Shown: one piece after another, positions 48,727-59,245 of the stretch
Layout: the number at the start of each line of letters is the position of its first letter
Numbering within the stretch: the stretch's first letter is position 1
NCBI RefSeq assembly: GCF_034006335.1
Contig: NZ_JAWDIQ010000003.1
Length of the DNA: 64,000 nucleotides
From: Paracerasibacillus soli
GTDB lineage: Bacteria; Bacillota; Bacilli; Bacillales; Amphibacillaceae
Direction: 5' to 3' (one strand)
The notes under the pieces: model-generated
Told to the model about the DNA's origin: nothing
The model's database searches: none
What the model saw: the letters and a program-made list of their open reading frames with translations, nothing else
Position numbers and translations under genes: made by a program

Positions 48727-49779
48727 TTACTTCACTACAATATGATCTTTATTTTCCGTAGCTACTTTACCTATCATTTTTGCCTGTACATGATGTTCAA
48801 TTAATTGTGTGAGCAACGCATCTGCTTCATTTTCTGGAACTGCTATTAATAATCCGCCTGATGTAACAGCGTCACATAATATCCATTTATCAATTTCATC
48901 CATGTCTTGTGGGAAAGTAACATCATTTGCTACGTGATTAAAATTATTTTTTGTACCGCCTGGTATAGCCCCTGCTTCTGCAAGTTCACGAACACGTGGC
49001 AAAATCGGTATATCTTGACGTGAAATTTCAATTCCGACATGACTTGCTTTGGCCATTTCTAAGGCATGGCCCATTAATCCGAATCCGGTGATATCCGTAG
49101 AGGCATGTACATTAAAATTGCTCATCACTTCTGCGGCTGTTTTATTTAGAGTCGTCATCACGTTTGTCACTTGTCTTATTTCCTCGTCAGATAGAAGGCC
49201 ACGTTTTAGTGAGGTAGTCATAATACCGACACCAATCGGCTTTGTTAAAATAAGGCGGTCTCCTGGTTTTGCACCAGCATTTGCTTTCACTTCATTTGGA
49301 TGAACTACGCCAGTTACCGCTAAACCGAACTTCGGCTCTTGGTCATCAATTGAATGACCCCCGACGAGTGCCACCCCTGCTTCTTTTAATTTATCGCCAG
49401 CGCCTTTTAAAATTTCAGTTAAAATATTTTTATCTAATGTCGAAATTGGAAATGCAACAATATTAAGGGCAGTTACTGGCTTTCCTCCCATAGCGTATAC
49501 ATCACTAAGTGCATTCGTTGCAGCAACTTGTCCGAAATCATATGGATTATCAACAATTGGTGTAAAGAAATCAACGGTTTGAACAATTGCTAATTCATCG
49601 GTTAATTTGTAAACCCCTGCATCATCACTTGTATCTAGACCAACAAGAACATTTGGATTTGGTGATTGTTGTGGAAGTGTATGCAGAACTTCTGCTAAGT
49701 CTGCAGGACCAATTTTACAACCACAGCCACCTTTTTTCGTTAATGTTGTTAATTTAACTTGTGCTGCATGTTCATTCAT
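48727..49779 (-). CDS. selD: Selenide, water dikinase
   Basis: 350 residues from ATG 49779. The N-terminal catalytic motif KKGGCGCKI carries Cys, so this is the cysteine form and not a selenoprotein. Other blocks are DTSDDAGVYKL, TVDFFTPIVDNPYDFGQVAATNALSDVYAMGG, GGHSIDDQEPKFGLAVTG and ASTDITGFGLMGHALEMAKAS. It makes selenophosphate from selenide and ATP. With MnmH downstream and no selA or selB in view, the pair probably serves tRNA selenation. Confidence 0.94.
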   Translation of the reverse strand: MNEHAAQVKLTTLTKKGGCGCKIGPADLAEVLHTLPQQSPNPNVLVGLDTSDDAGVYKLTDELAIVQTVDFFTPIVDNPYDFGQVAATNALSDVYAMGGKPVTALNIVAFPISTLDKNILTEILKGAGDKLKEAGVALVGGHSIDDQEPKFGLAVTGVVHPNEVKANAGAKPGDRLILTKPIGVGIMTTSLKRGLLSDEEIRQVTNVMTTLNKTAAEVMSNFNVHASTDITGFGLMGHALEMAKASHVGIEISRQDIPILPRVRELAEAGAIPGGTKNNFNHVANDVTFPQDMDEIDKWILCDAVTSGGLLIAVPENEADALLTQLIEHHVQAKMIGKVATENKDHIVVK

Positions 49780-49938
49780 GTTTATCAACCTTTCATGCTT
49801 AAGTTTCTACAAATTAGTATGTCACGTTTCTAATTGAAATAGCCAATAGTTGTACATTTATAATAGATTAAAGGACTGATTAACTAGGAAAGTATTTGTA
49901 ATCATTCGCGATTAAAGCTTGAAGAAATGGCGAGATTT

Positions 49939-50698
49939 CTATTCTAAATTTAAACCTATATCTAACATAATCGGACAATGATCGCTCCCCATAACGTCTG
50001 CGTGGATTTGTGAATCATTTAGTAATGAACGGAGTCGTTCGGAGACGATAAAGTAATCAATCCGCCACCCTATATTACGTTCACGGACTGTTTTCATGTA
50101 TGACCACCATGTATAAAGGCCCTCCGTGTCTGGATGAAAGTGACGTAATGTATCAATAAAACCACTATTTAATAGACGTGTCATTTTTCCACGTTCTTCC
50201 TCAGTAAAACCTGAATTACCCATATTTGTTCTAGCATTACGTAAATCTATTTCACGATGCGCCACATTTAAATCACCACAATAGATAACAGGTTTTTGAT
50301 GATCTAATTCTAGCAAGTATTGATATAATCTTTCTTCCCAGTCTAAACGAACATCGAGCCTAGCCAAATCACGCTGAGAATTTGGTGTATATACATTTAC
50401 TAAATAAAAGTCATCATATTCTAAAGTAATCATTCGTCCTTCAGGTTCCGAATTATTTTCCATTCCATAGGAGATAGAAATCGGCTCCTTTTTTGTAAAT
50501 ATAGCGGTACCAATAGCCCTTTCGTTCTGCGTAGTTCCAATATTGATGGTAACCTTCCAAATCTAAATCTATTTGTCCCGCTTGCAGCTTTGTTTCTTGT
50601 ATGCAAAAAATATCGGCATTCATTTCATGAAAATAATCGAGAAATCCCTTTCGGACACATGCGCGTATACCATTTACGTTCCACGAAATAATCTTCAT
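49939..50698 (-). CDS. exoA: Exodeoxyribonuclease III / AP endonuclease, apparent frameshift
   Basis: About 253 residues, equal to B. subtilis ExoA. The N-terminus is MKIISWNVNGIRACVRKGF, followed by metal-binding QETK, GDLNVAHREID and the C-terminal GSDHCPIMLDI. The frame breaks near 50510: the local sequence GGCTATTGGTACC lacks about two bases relative to a family-like GYSGTAIFTKKEPISISYGMEN. It repairs abasic sites and 3'-blocked ends in DNA. Confidence 0.9.
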
Positions 50699-50868
50699 TA
50701 TTATCCCCTCAAATATAGCTATTTAGACATTGTCTAGTATGATTTGTGATACAAATCGAATATGATAATTTTATCACAAATAATGGAGAATATGTTTGAT
50801 ACGGCTTATGAATGAAGGATGTTATGATAGAATCAAATGAAATAAAGATTTCTAGGGTGTGGAAAAAC

Positions 50869-50986
50869 ATGAAAAATATTATTAGTAGAAGATGATAAGA
50901 CGATTGCTGCAGCGCTTGCATATTCGTTGCAACAGGAACAATATGTTGTGCAAATTTGTCATGACTTTGTTTCTGCTAAAATTTAA
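50869..50986 (+). pseudogene. Fragment of a response regulator receiver domain
   Basis: Reads MKNLLVEDDKTIAAALAYSLQQEQYVVQICHDFVSAKI after skipping one base near 50880, then stops. It has the acidic pocket EDD of a receiver domain but ends before the phospho-accepting Asp and the DNA-binding domain, so two thirds of the gene are missing. No histidine kinase is nearby. Unlike the other broken genes this is a real deletion remnant. Confidence 0.65.
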
Positions 50987-51136
50987 CTCAGTTATTTTAC
51001 CTCATCTACTATAAAATAATGTTGCATGCCATATCTTTTCTGACTTAGTAAGTCATACTAATCGTATATGATAATTAGTTATAATAAGATATAAATAGTG
51101 ATAACGGGTTATAAAAAATATGAAAGGGTGTGGGAA

Positions 51137-51930
51137 ATGCAAACGTATTTGCGGGCTGGAATCGTTCTTTTAAGTATTTTGCTTGTGTTAGTTGCTTGTT
51201 CGAATACGGAAAATGAAAATAGGCAAAAAAAGAAGAAAGAAGTACATATAACCATTTCCGCGGCTGTTAGTTTAAAAGAATCGTTGGAAGAAATCGAAAT
51301 GATATATGTAAAGGATCATCAGAGGTAAAGCTTGATTTTAATTTTGGAGGTTCAGGGTCTTTGCAACAACAAATCTCTCAAGGGGCACCAGTTGATATTT
51401 TCTTTTCCGCAGCGGAAGATAAGTTTGACTTATTAGTAGATGATGGAGCGATAGCGAAAGAAGACGGAGTGGATTTATTGAAAAATGAACTTGTGCTAGT
51501 TGTTCCAAAGGGAGATATCTCACGGATTGCAAGTTTAGAAGATGTGACGAAAGATGAAGTTGGAAGAATATCTATTGGAACACCGGAAACGGTACCTGCT
51601 GGAAAGTATGCAAAGGAGTCATTGGAAAGTTTACATATCTGGAATAGCGTACAAGAAAAAACCATTTATGCAAAAGACGTGCGGCAGGTACTTTCTTATG
51701 TGGAAACAGGAAATGTTGAAGCGGGACTTGTTTATAAAACAGATGCGCTTGTGTCAGAGAAAGTTGTTATTGCTGCATCCGTTGATACAGATACACATGC
51801 ATCAATCGTGTATCCAGTTGGAGTCTTAAGGAAGTCAAAACAATATGAGGCTGCAAAGGAATTTTATGAGTATTTACAATCTGCTGCAGCGTTAAAGGTA
51901 TTTGATAAATATGGTTTTATTACAGAGTAA
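51137..51930 (+). CDS. modA: Molybdate ABC transporter substrate-binding lipoprotein, apparent frameshift
   Basis: About 264 residues. ATG 51137 gives a lipoprotein signal with lipobox LVACS. The mature protein has the ModA blocks ITISAAVSLKESLEEIE, FNFGGSGSLQQQISQGAPVDIFFSAAEDKFD and TPETVPAGKYAKESLE, ending in VVIAASVDTDTHASIVYPVGVL and FYEYLQS. The frame breaks near 51325 (DHQR-stop versus SSEVKLDFNFG). It binds molybdate or tungstate outside the membrane. The gene overlaps modB. Confidence 0.9.
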
Positions 51931-52591
51931 TTCATCATTAGAAACATTTATGGAGCCTGTTTGGCTATCTTTAAAAGTTACACTTGTAGCAGGAATGGTA
52001 GTTGTAATACTTGGAACTTTAGTGGGAAGATATTTGGCAAGAAAATCATTTAAAGGGCTTTCTGCTATTGAAACGTTCATGATGTTACCAATGGTTCTTC
52101 CGCCAACTGTTGTTGGATTTTTTCTAATCATCCTATTTGGTAAAAATAGTATATTTGGTAAGGCGGTAGAATGGCTTTTTCATCAACCAATTATTTTTAC
52201 ATGGTGGGCTGCAGTCATTGCTTCAATTGTTGTTGCATTTCCACTTATGTATCAATCTGCTAAATCTGGCTTCCAAGGGGTCGATCAACATATTGAAGAG
52301 GCCGGGCGGGTAGATGGTGCTTCAGAATGGCGGATTCTCCAATCGATTTCTATTCCATTAGCGTCGAGGGCACTGATTTCAGGAGCGATTTTAAGCTTTG
52401 CCCGTGCATTAGGGGAATTTGGTGCAACACTCATGTTTGCAGGAAATATACCTGGAAAAACGCAAACAATACCAACTGCAATTTATGTTGCAATTGATTC
52501 TGGAAATATGCAGTTAGCATGGCTCTGGGTTATTGCAATTGTTGTGATTTCATTTATAATGTTGTTTTTTGTACGGTCGCGGGATAGTTAA
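51911..52591 (+). CDS. modB: Molybdate ABC transporter permease
   Basis: 226 residues from ATG 51911, overlapping the end of modA by 20 bases. Five membrane helices and the permease coupling loop EEAGRVDGASEWRILQSISIPLASRALISGAILSFARALGEFGATLMFAGNIPGKTQTIP, which is the ModB/CysT signature. No ModC ATPase gene follows; the next open frame is 370 bp away and belongs to another operon. B. subtilis also has modA-modB (yvgL-yvgM) without modC. Confidence 0.9.
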   Translation: MVLLQSNSSLETFMEPVWLSLKVTLVAGMVVVILGTLVGRYLARKSFKGLSAIETFMMLPMVLPPTVVGFFLIILFGKNSIFGKAVEWLFHQPIIFTWWAAVIASIVVAFPLMYQSAKSGFQGVDQHIEEAGRVDGASEWRILQSISIPLASRALISGAILSFARALGEFGATLMFAGNIPGKTQTIPTAIYVAIDSGNMQLAWLWVIAIVVISFIMLFFVRSRDS

Positions 52592-52712
52592 TGAATTTCG
52601 TCTGATTAGGAGATACAAAGGAAATATTTCATTTATATGCCTTGTTTTTTTATCATAGGGTAAGTGACGTAAGGTCTTTTTAAAAATAATAGTAAAAAAA
52701 GTTAAATATGTA

Positions 52713-52742
52713 TTGACATTGGAACTGTATCAAGCATATAAT
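52713..52742 (+). promoter_or_regulatory. Promoter of the GntR-ABC operon
   Basis: Consensus TTGACA (52713-52718) and TATAAT (52737-52742) with an 18-bp spacer. Operator 1 (52726-52745) covers the spacer and -10. The untranslated leader to ATG 52965 is ~220 bases. Confidence 0.8.
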
Positions 52743-52940
52743 ACAGCTAATAAGTGTATTATGTGCCTGATACAGTTTATTGTTATATTTTTTTGACTAT
52801 CATGTATGGTGTGCACCATACAGTTATGAGAAGTTTCTTTAACTAATGTGTATGAAGTATGTCATACAGTTTGGCCTTCATTATTTAAAATAAATGAATG
52901 AGGTGTTTTTTTAACTAATATGTACTAAGTGCTTAATACA
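52726..52940. promoter_or_regulatory. Array of five 20-bp palindromic operators (TGTAT-N10-ATACA)
   Basis: Sites at 52726-52745, 52755-52774, 52803-52822, 52849-52868 and 52921-52940, all exactly 20 bp. The third, TGTATGGTGTGCACCATACA, has perfect 9-bp arms; the fifth has TGTAC in place of TGTAT. Start-to-start distances are 29, 48, 46 and 72 bp. They lie between the promoter and the GntR gene, so the downstream regulator is the natural ligand. Confidence 0.85.
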
Positions 52941-52964
52941 CAAAAATAATTAGGAGATGTGCCT

Positions 52965-53333
52965 ATGAACGTCAAGTTTAATAGTCGTGAACCCGTTTAT
53001 GTTCAGGTCATGCAGCATTTCAAAGAGCAAATAGCTAGAGGTGTGCTTGAGCCTGGAAAGGAAATACCATCGAGACGGGAACTTGCGAATCAACTTAAGA
53101 TCAATCCGAACACAGCGCAGCGGGCATACAAAGAAATGGAGGCGGAAGGTTTGATTTTTACTGAAGGAAATTTGCCAAGCCGTATTACAAATGATGAACA
53201 AGTGTTACATGCAGTTAGAGAGGAACTAATTCTAGACGCAGTTCACACCTTTGTCCAGTCTGTAAAGACAATTAATGTTCCACTAAAAGATGTGCTCGAT
53301 TTAGTAAAGGAAAACTATGAAAGAAATGAATAG
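52965..53333 (+). CDS. GntR family regulator (YhcF/YtrA-like)
   Basis: 122 residues. The winged helix is complete (REPVYVQVMQHFKEQIARGVLEPGKEIPSRRELANQLKINPNTAQRAYKEMEAEGLIFTEG) with a short C-terminal dimer tail, as in YhcF of B. subtilis, whose gene also precedes an ABC operon. ATG 52965 follows AGGAGATG. It is expected to repress the operon through the five upstream palindromes until an envelope or drug signal releases it. Confidence 0.87.
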   Translation: MNVKFNSREPVYVQVMQHFKEQIARGVLEPGKEIPSRRELANQLKINPNTAQRAYKEMEAEGLIFTEGNLPSRITNDEQVLHAVREELILDAVHTFVQSVKTINVPLKDVLDLVKENYERNE

Positions 53334-53345
53334 GAGGGGTGCGGC

Positions 53346-54035
53346 ATGATTGAAGTAAAAGATATAAAGAAAAGATTTGGCAGAAAACAAGTGTTACGTG
53401 GTGCTTCATTTACAGCAGAAAAGGGAGAAATTACTTGTTTGATTGGTGTAAACGGTGTTGGAAAGACAACCATTTTAAATGCAATTATGGCATTAACGCC
53501 TATTAACAGCGGTGAAATTTTAATTGATGGTAAGAAGTTAACGAAGGATACATTTGAAAAAATTACGTTTATACCGGATGCCATTACGATGTTACCGCAA
53601 ATGCGTATTGCAGATGCGATGGAATTTATGCGTGACTATTATAAAAGCTGGAATCAAAAGCGTGCCGATGATATGTTAGGCTTCTTCAAATTAAAAAAGG
53701 AAGATCGGATTTCAGATTTATCTAAAGGGAATACCGCAAAAGTAAATTTATTGCTTGGATTAGCATTAGATGTTGATTATGTATTAATGGATGAACCTTT
53801 TTCAGGAATTGATATTTTTAGTAGAGAACAAATTGCGGAAGTCTTTACATCTCATCTCATTGAAGATCGCGGTGTTATTATTACAACGCATGAAATTCAT
53901 GATATTGAACATTTAATTGATAAAGTTGTGTTATTGGATGAAGGTGTCATCTTACGGGAATTTAATGTGGAAGAAGTTCGTGAAACAGAAGGAAAATCTG
54001 TTGTGGACGTCATGAGAGAGGTGTTTCATTCATGA
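53346..54035 (+). CDS. ABC transporter ATP-binding protein (YhcG/YtrB-like)
   Basis: 229 residues, intact. Walker A LIGVNGVGKTT, signature LSKGNTAK, Walker B YVLMDEPFSGIDIFSRE and the switch histidine in TTHEIHD. Short form without C-terminal extension, typical of the YtrB/YhcG exporters. It overlaps the next gene by four bases (ATGA), which suggests coupled translation with its membrane partner. Confidence 0.88.
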   Translation: MIEVKDIKKRFGRKQVLRGASFTAEKGEITCLIGVNGVGKTTILNAIMALTPINSGEILIDGKKLTKDTFEKITFIPDAITMLPQMRIADAMEFMRDYYKSWNQKRADDMLGFFKLKKEDRISDLSKGNTAKVNLLLGLALDVDYVLMDEPFSGIDIFSREQIAEVFTSHLIEDRGVIITTHEIHDIEHLIDKVVLLDEGVILREFNVEEVRETEGKSVVDVMREVFHS

Positions 54036-54861
54036 AATATTTGAAGTTGGTAAACTTTGAAATAAATCGTTTTTTTAAACTTTACATGGTATTAGTTGGA
54101 ATGGTAATTGTGTCCCAAATCGCGGGAGTTATTGTCGAGTCTAGAAGTTTTATAAAAGAGGCAAATATGACAATCCGAGAACTAGGTTTAACATATACAA
54201 GCTATGCAGAAGATTATGGTTCGTTATCGTTAGGTTCCATTATGCGATCTGGTTGGTTTGTATTACCTATAGCTTTGTGTATCGCAGGATTATCTTTTTA
54301 TGTATTTTTTATTTGGTATCGTGATTGGTTTGGAAAAAATACATTTGTATACCGTTTACTCATGCTACCGACTGCTAGATTAAACATATATTTTGCAAAA
54401 GCAACGACTATTTTCATTTCTGTGTTAGGCCTTGTCGGTCTTCAATTATTGTTATTGCCAATTGAAAATAAGCTTTTCCGCAGTTTAGTACCAGTGGATT
54501 TACGTCATGATGCACCGATGAGTGAGCTTTTTACATTTTTTGATGGATTGGGAATTATCATCCCAGCTCATCTTTCTACGTTCATCATCCATTATGGAAT
54601 TGGTTTCATGATTGTATTTATTATTTTTACAGCAATTTTATTTGAAAGAAGTTATCGTCTAAAGGGGATAGTTTTTGGAGGACTATATTGTGTAATTGCC
54701 CTTGGTATATTCCTATTACCATTTATTATCGTGATTTACCAAGAAAAAATGTATTTATATCCAAATGAAATGTTTGGTTAGAAGTCTTTCTAGGCTTAAT
54801 TGTTACGGCAATGAGTTTCGTAGTGAGTAGTTATTTACTTAATCGAAAAATAAATGTATAA
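54032..54861 (+). CDS. ABC transporter membrane subunit, apparent frameshift near the end
   Basis: About 276 residues with six membrane segments (for example YMVLVGMVIVSQIAGVIV, GWFVLPIALCIAGLSFYVFFIW, TIFISVLGLVGLQLLLL and GIVFGGLYCVIALGIFLLPFIIVIY). The listed frame stops at 54781. One frame change there continues WLEVFLGLIVTAMSFVVSSYLLNRKINV, which completes the last helix and ends at 54861, twelve bases before the next gene. It pairs with the preceding ATPase. Confidence 0.78.
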
Positions 54862-54872
54862 GGAGGAAAACG

Positions 54873-56114
54873 ATGAAGAAGTATGTGAAAGCAGTTGTAA
54901 TAGCACTTTTTACGATTATTACAATCGGAACTTATTATATACAAACAAGTTTTGCATCTAGTAATTATCCTCAATTTACCCTTAAGACAATTTCTGGAGA
55001 TGAATCAGAGGTAAATGATATTTCTGTTCATAGTAATTATCAAATCAAACAGGATGGAAAAGTATGGTTGGAAGAAACCGCTGAAATAAGCAAGACAGGG
55101 ACAACATACATGCGTGACAAATCATATTATGGTGAAATGTTGAAGGGTTATTCAGTTAATAAAGATTACGATTACTTAATGAAAAACTATCGTAGTTTTA
55201 TGCGAGGAAATGAAGGAGATCCGGTTACATTTGCTGAAAATGATCATTATTTGGTGAACGTCAGAATTGACTACAATTATGTTTCAGGTTATTCGAATAG
55301 TGAATTTACAGTGAATACGTATAATAAAAAGACAAAGAAAAAGGCATCATTTACATTGCCTATTCCGGATTACACAAAATATGATTGGATAAATATTCAA
55401 GATGTCCGGCTTGCTAATGGAAAGATATTTGTCGCTACTACAAACGAAATGAGTGAATTAGATAAAGATGGTAATTATGTGGAGACGAATTATGAAGGGC
55501 ATATATATACGATTGATCTCCAAAATAATAAAATGCTAAAAGAGGAAATATTACTTGAAAAAGCATTCAAAGAAGGCCATGTGTATGGACTGGATAGATC
55601 CATTTTAGAAACAAGTCCATATATGGTCCTCGTTTTTGATAAATTTAATGCTACTGAAACAGATGAACATGTAGAAGATGAAATGGAAGTACCTATCCAA
55701 CAAATTATGATTATCTACAACATTGAAACAGATGAGACAGAAGTACTAAATATGCAAAAAGTAGTGAAAACAAGTTCTGTAAGTTATGAATCGCGGAAAG
55801 GGAATACTGTTTTCATCAGTACACAAAATGATGAAAAATTAACAGTGTATGGTTATGATTTAGAATCGAAGAAAGTGGCTTCTAAACAAACGTTTGTTTT
55901 ACCAAAATCTATGATGGAATCTAAATATGTTATCGATGGTAATCGTACTTTTATCATAGATAATCAAAAGAAAGGGAATACTTCTTTTGGAACGATAACA
56001 GCCTATGATACAAAGACAGGTAAATTGTTGTATGAAGGCTCGATTGAAATAAAGGGTAACAAAGGACTAAGATCAAATGAGGAAATGGAATTTTACAATA
56101 TTAACAAGCATTGA
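54873..56114 (+). CDS. Exported protein with probable beta-propeller, unknown
   Basis: 413 residues with an N-terminal membrane anchor or signal (KAVVIALFTIITIGTYYIQTSFASS). The rest is beta-rich with repeated blade-like units (GKIFVATTNEMSELDKDGN, KMLKEEILLE, FIIDNQKKGNTSFGTITAYDTKTGKLLYEG). AGGAGG precedes ATG 54873. As the last gene of the GntR-ABC operon it may act as an extracellular partner or sensor. I do not recognise the family. Confidence 0.7.
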   Translation: MKKYVKAVVIALFTIITIGTYYIQTSFASSNYPQFTLKTISGDESEVNDISVHSNYQIKQDGKVWLEETAEISKTGTTYMRDKSYYGEMLKGYSVNKDYDYLMKNYRSFMRGNEGDPVTFAENDHYLVNVRIDYNYVSGYSNSEFTVNTYNKKTKKKASFTLPIPDYTKYDWINIQDVRLANGKIFVATTNEMSELDKDGNYVETNYEGHIYTIDLQNNKMLKEEILLEKAFKEGHVYGLDRSILETSPYMVLVFDKFNATETDEHVEDEMEVPIQQIMIIYNIETDETEVLNMQKVVKTSSVSYESRKGNTVFISTQNDEKLTVYGYDLESKKVASKQTFVLPKSMMESKYVIDGNRTFIIDNQKKGNTSFGTITAYDTKTGKLLYEGSIEIKGNKGLRSNEEMEFYNINKH

Positions 56115-56199
56115 TAGATGCTTAAGGAAAGACTAATTAGGGATATGTTTATACGATTCAATAAAGAAAAGATTTAGGGGAAGTATTGGATATTATGTA

Positions 56200-56237
56200 G
56201 GATCGCTAGTCTCATGTGACGCTAGCGGTCCTTTTTT
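56200..56237 (+). terminator. Terminator of the GntR-ABC operon
   Basis: GGATCGCTAG pairs with CTAGCGGTCC (one G-T), followed by TTTTTT. The ~200 bp from here to 56443 show no gene. Confidence 0.82.
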
Positions 56238-56443
56238 ATCGTAGGAACGGCTGTAAAATATCCATTCAGGCATTGAAGCAGGATGCTATCCTCCTTGCTA
56301 GCTGTATTATACGTATGTTCAATTCTATTATTTTACACACGATGTCCTTTCATACATCCTCGTATAGAAAACACTAATTTCTACACAATAATAAGATGTA
56401 GCTCTACTTACTTTATTTCTTATGAAAGAGGTGTGACTTTAAA

Positions 56444-58960
56444 ATGAACATGAAACATCACATTGTTCGCTATGGAAAATACGTATTTATGTTAGCTGTC
56501 ATCTTATTTATTTTTATTCAGGGACGAAGGGAACTTTCAGGAATTGCCTTTAAAAGTTCATTTCAAACATTGAAGGAACTCCCATTTATATATTTGTTTA
56601 TTTTGGTTCTAATGGGACTACTTGCTGTTGCTATTATGTTTTTTTATGATTACACGTTAATTCGTTCACAACATTTACATATAAAAAAGATGAAAGTGTT
56701 GATGGTTTCTTGGATTGCAAATGCGTTTAACGGTATTTTTGGATTTGGAGGGCTTGTTGGGGCCGGTGTAAGGGGCATGTTGTATCGGAATTATACAAAA
56801 GACAGTTCTAGCTTAGTGAAAGGGATTGGATGGCTTGCTCCTGCAGCGGCAGTAGGTTTATCTGTCTTTTCACTTTTAACATTAATAGGCATTTTCCCTA
56901 TGCAAACCATTTTAATGCAAAAAAGGTGGCTCATCATTGTATTAATTGGTGTATTTCTATTTTTTCCAATCTATATTGGGATTTCAATTTTACGCAAAAC
57001 ATCTTATTTTAAACCTAGTTTAACTGTACGATACTCGCTAACCTCTATTATCGAATGGTTTGGTGCAAGCATTCTTTTATATTTATGTTTTCACTTTACT
57101 GGGGTTGAATTTTCCTTTTTACAAGCACTTGGTCTATTTACAGTCGCTGCAGTAACAGGCTTTGTTAGTATGATTCCTGGTGGGCTAGGTTCATTTGATT
57201 TAATGGTGATATCTGGAGGGCAATTGTATGGAGCCGATGCAAGTCTACTTTTAACAGCTTTATTTTTATATCGGTTTTGCTATTATATTATTCCTTTTGT
57301 TATTGCACTTGTACTAGCTGCAATTGAGATGACATCAACTGTGATGAAAAAGGCAAATGAGAAAAACATCATTGCTCCTGTAATGGAAATTAGTACGGTT
57401 ATTTGGGCTATACAACGGCAAACATTAAAAAGTGTCGGGTATTGGTCTGTCTCCGCTCTTTCTTTTATCATGGGATATTTTTATATTTTCATTCCGATTA
57501 TTAATATTGTAAATAATCATGGGCTTCATCGGGCTAACGTGACATTAATGACAGTGGACTTTTATAATTTACTTCTGTTTGCGCTAGGCATTACGATGTG
57601 GTTTTTTATGAAGGAGCTTTATTACAGAACAAAAAGATCCTTTTACATTACTGGAATATCGTTATGTTTGGCAATTATCTTATTGCTATTTCAAATAGAA
57701 CATCTTATTATTGCAATTCTATCTGCAGTCTATTTATTTGTACTTATTTTATTGAAAAGACGTATCAAACGGCATAGCATACCTTTCACAGTAACAAGTA
57801 TGAGGCATTTAATTTATGTTAGTATCATTGTCTTTTTGCTATTTGTAACTTCTGTTCGCATGTCATTCATTTTAATAGATTATCCAAAATCAATTTATGG
57901 TTTATATGCGATAGGAGCAAGCGGATGTCTTATTGCGATTATATACATTGTCGTAAGTGTACTATTATTTGACCGTCGTCACGACAAACAAGTCGGACAG
58001 CCATTTGACGAAGAAAAGCTCACAAACTTTTTATATAAGCATGGGGGCATGTGTTAAGTCATTTAGGATTTCTTGGCGATAAACGGTTACTATTCAGCGA
58101 TGATGGGAAGGCATTATTACAGTTTGCAGTAATTGGTAAAAACATCGTTGTTTTGGGTGATCCGCAGGGAGAGGCTACATCATTTAAACTTGTTTTAAAA
58201 AAGTTACTCGGACAGGCTGATTATTATGGATATAATCCAATTTTTTATCAGATAAGTGGAGAAAAGATGGCATTATACCATGATTTAGGATACCGATTTT
58301 TCAAACTTGGTGAAGAGGCTGTAATTGATTTAACTCAATTTACAATTTCAGGTAAGAAACATGCTGGATTGCGGTCTACTTTTAACCGATTTGAAAAGGT
58401 ACATTACGTGTTTGAAATTCTCAAACCACCGTTTACAAATGAATTAATCAATGAACTAAAACAAGTGTCCGACTTATGGTTAGGAAATCGCCGGGAAAAG
58501 CAATTTTCTCTAGGGTCGTTTTCCGCTGACTACATATCGAAGGCTCCAATTGCTTTATTAAAAAATGTTGATGGAAAAGTAGTTGCTTTTATGACAATCA
58601 TGCCTGTGTACCAAGCAAATATTATTTCAATTGACCTCATGCGATATGTATTGGTGCCCTAGTGGTACAATAGACGCGTTATTCATTTATTTATTACAGT
58701 GGGCAAAAGAACAACCATATCAATATTTTAATCTCGGCATGGCTCCCTTATCAAATGTCGGTCAACAAGAACACGCTTTTTTAGGTGAACGAGTTGCTGC
58801 AACTATTTTTAATAATGTTCATTATATTTATGGCTTTCAAGGATTGCGTAACTTTAAAAATAAATATAATCCAGAAATGGAAAGGGAAATACCTAGCATA
58901 TCGAAAAGGATATACGTTAGCTTCCTCCATGTTAAAAATTACACACTTAATCGCTGGTAG
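56444..58960 (+). CDS. mprF: Lysylphosphatidylglycerol synthase/flippase, two apparent frameshifts
   Basis: About 839 residues, close to MprF of B. subtilis. The N-terminal flippase part has about fourteen helices with NAFNGIFGFGGLVGAGVRGMLYR and GFVSMIPGGLGSFDLMVISG. The C-terminal cytosolic synthase (DUF2156) has LLFSDDGKALLQFAVIGKNIVVLGDPQG, KHAGLRSTFNRFEK and DLMRYWCPSGTIDALFIYLL. Breaks near 58050 (an A lost: HGGNVLSHLGFLGDKRLL) and 58655 are repaired by one base each. The enzyme adds lysine to phosphatidylglycerol and flips it outward, lowering surface charge and raising resistance to cationic peptides. Confidence 0.92.
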
Positions 58961-59245
58961 AAAAAAGATATCGTGACCGAAGAAAAAGATAGTTTGTTTA
59001 ATAGGGATGGATTTGTGCTGGGGAGGGCAGGTACGTCCTTGCAAATAATATCATAAACAGATAACCTTTTGTCATTTCATTAGGTTTTGTAGGGGGACTG
59101 TTCTTCAGATAAGATGCATAACTTGATAAAAGAAGGTAGATAGTACCGAGACGCCATGCAAGGGGCTCAGGAGCTTATCGCGCAATTAAAATGGGGTGTA
59201 GCTGTACAATAGATATGAGCTTCATCCCATGATGTTGTTTGAGGC

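Noticed and set aside
50709..50921. 70-codon minus-strand frame upstream of exoA
   Set aside because: It overlaps the response-regulator fragment on the other strand and has no ribosome site or recognisable features.
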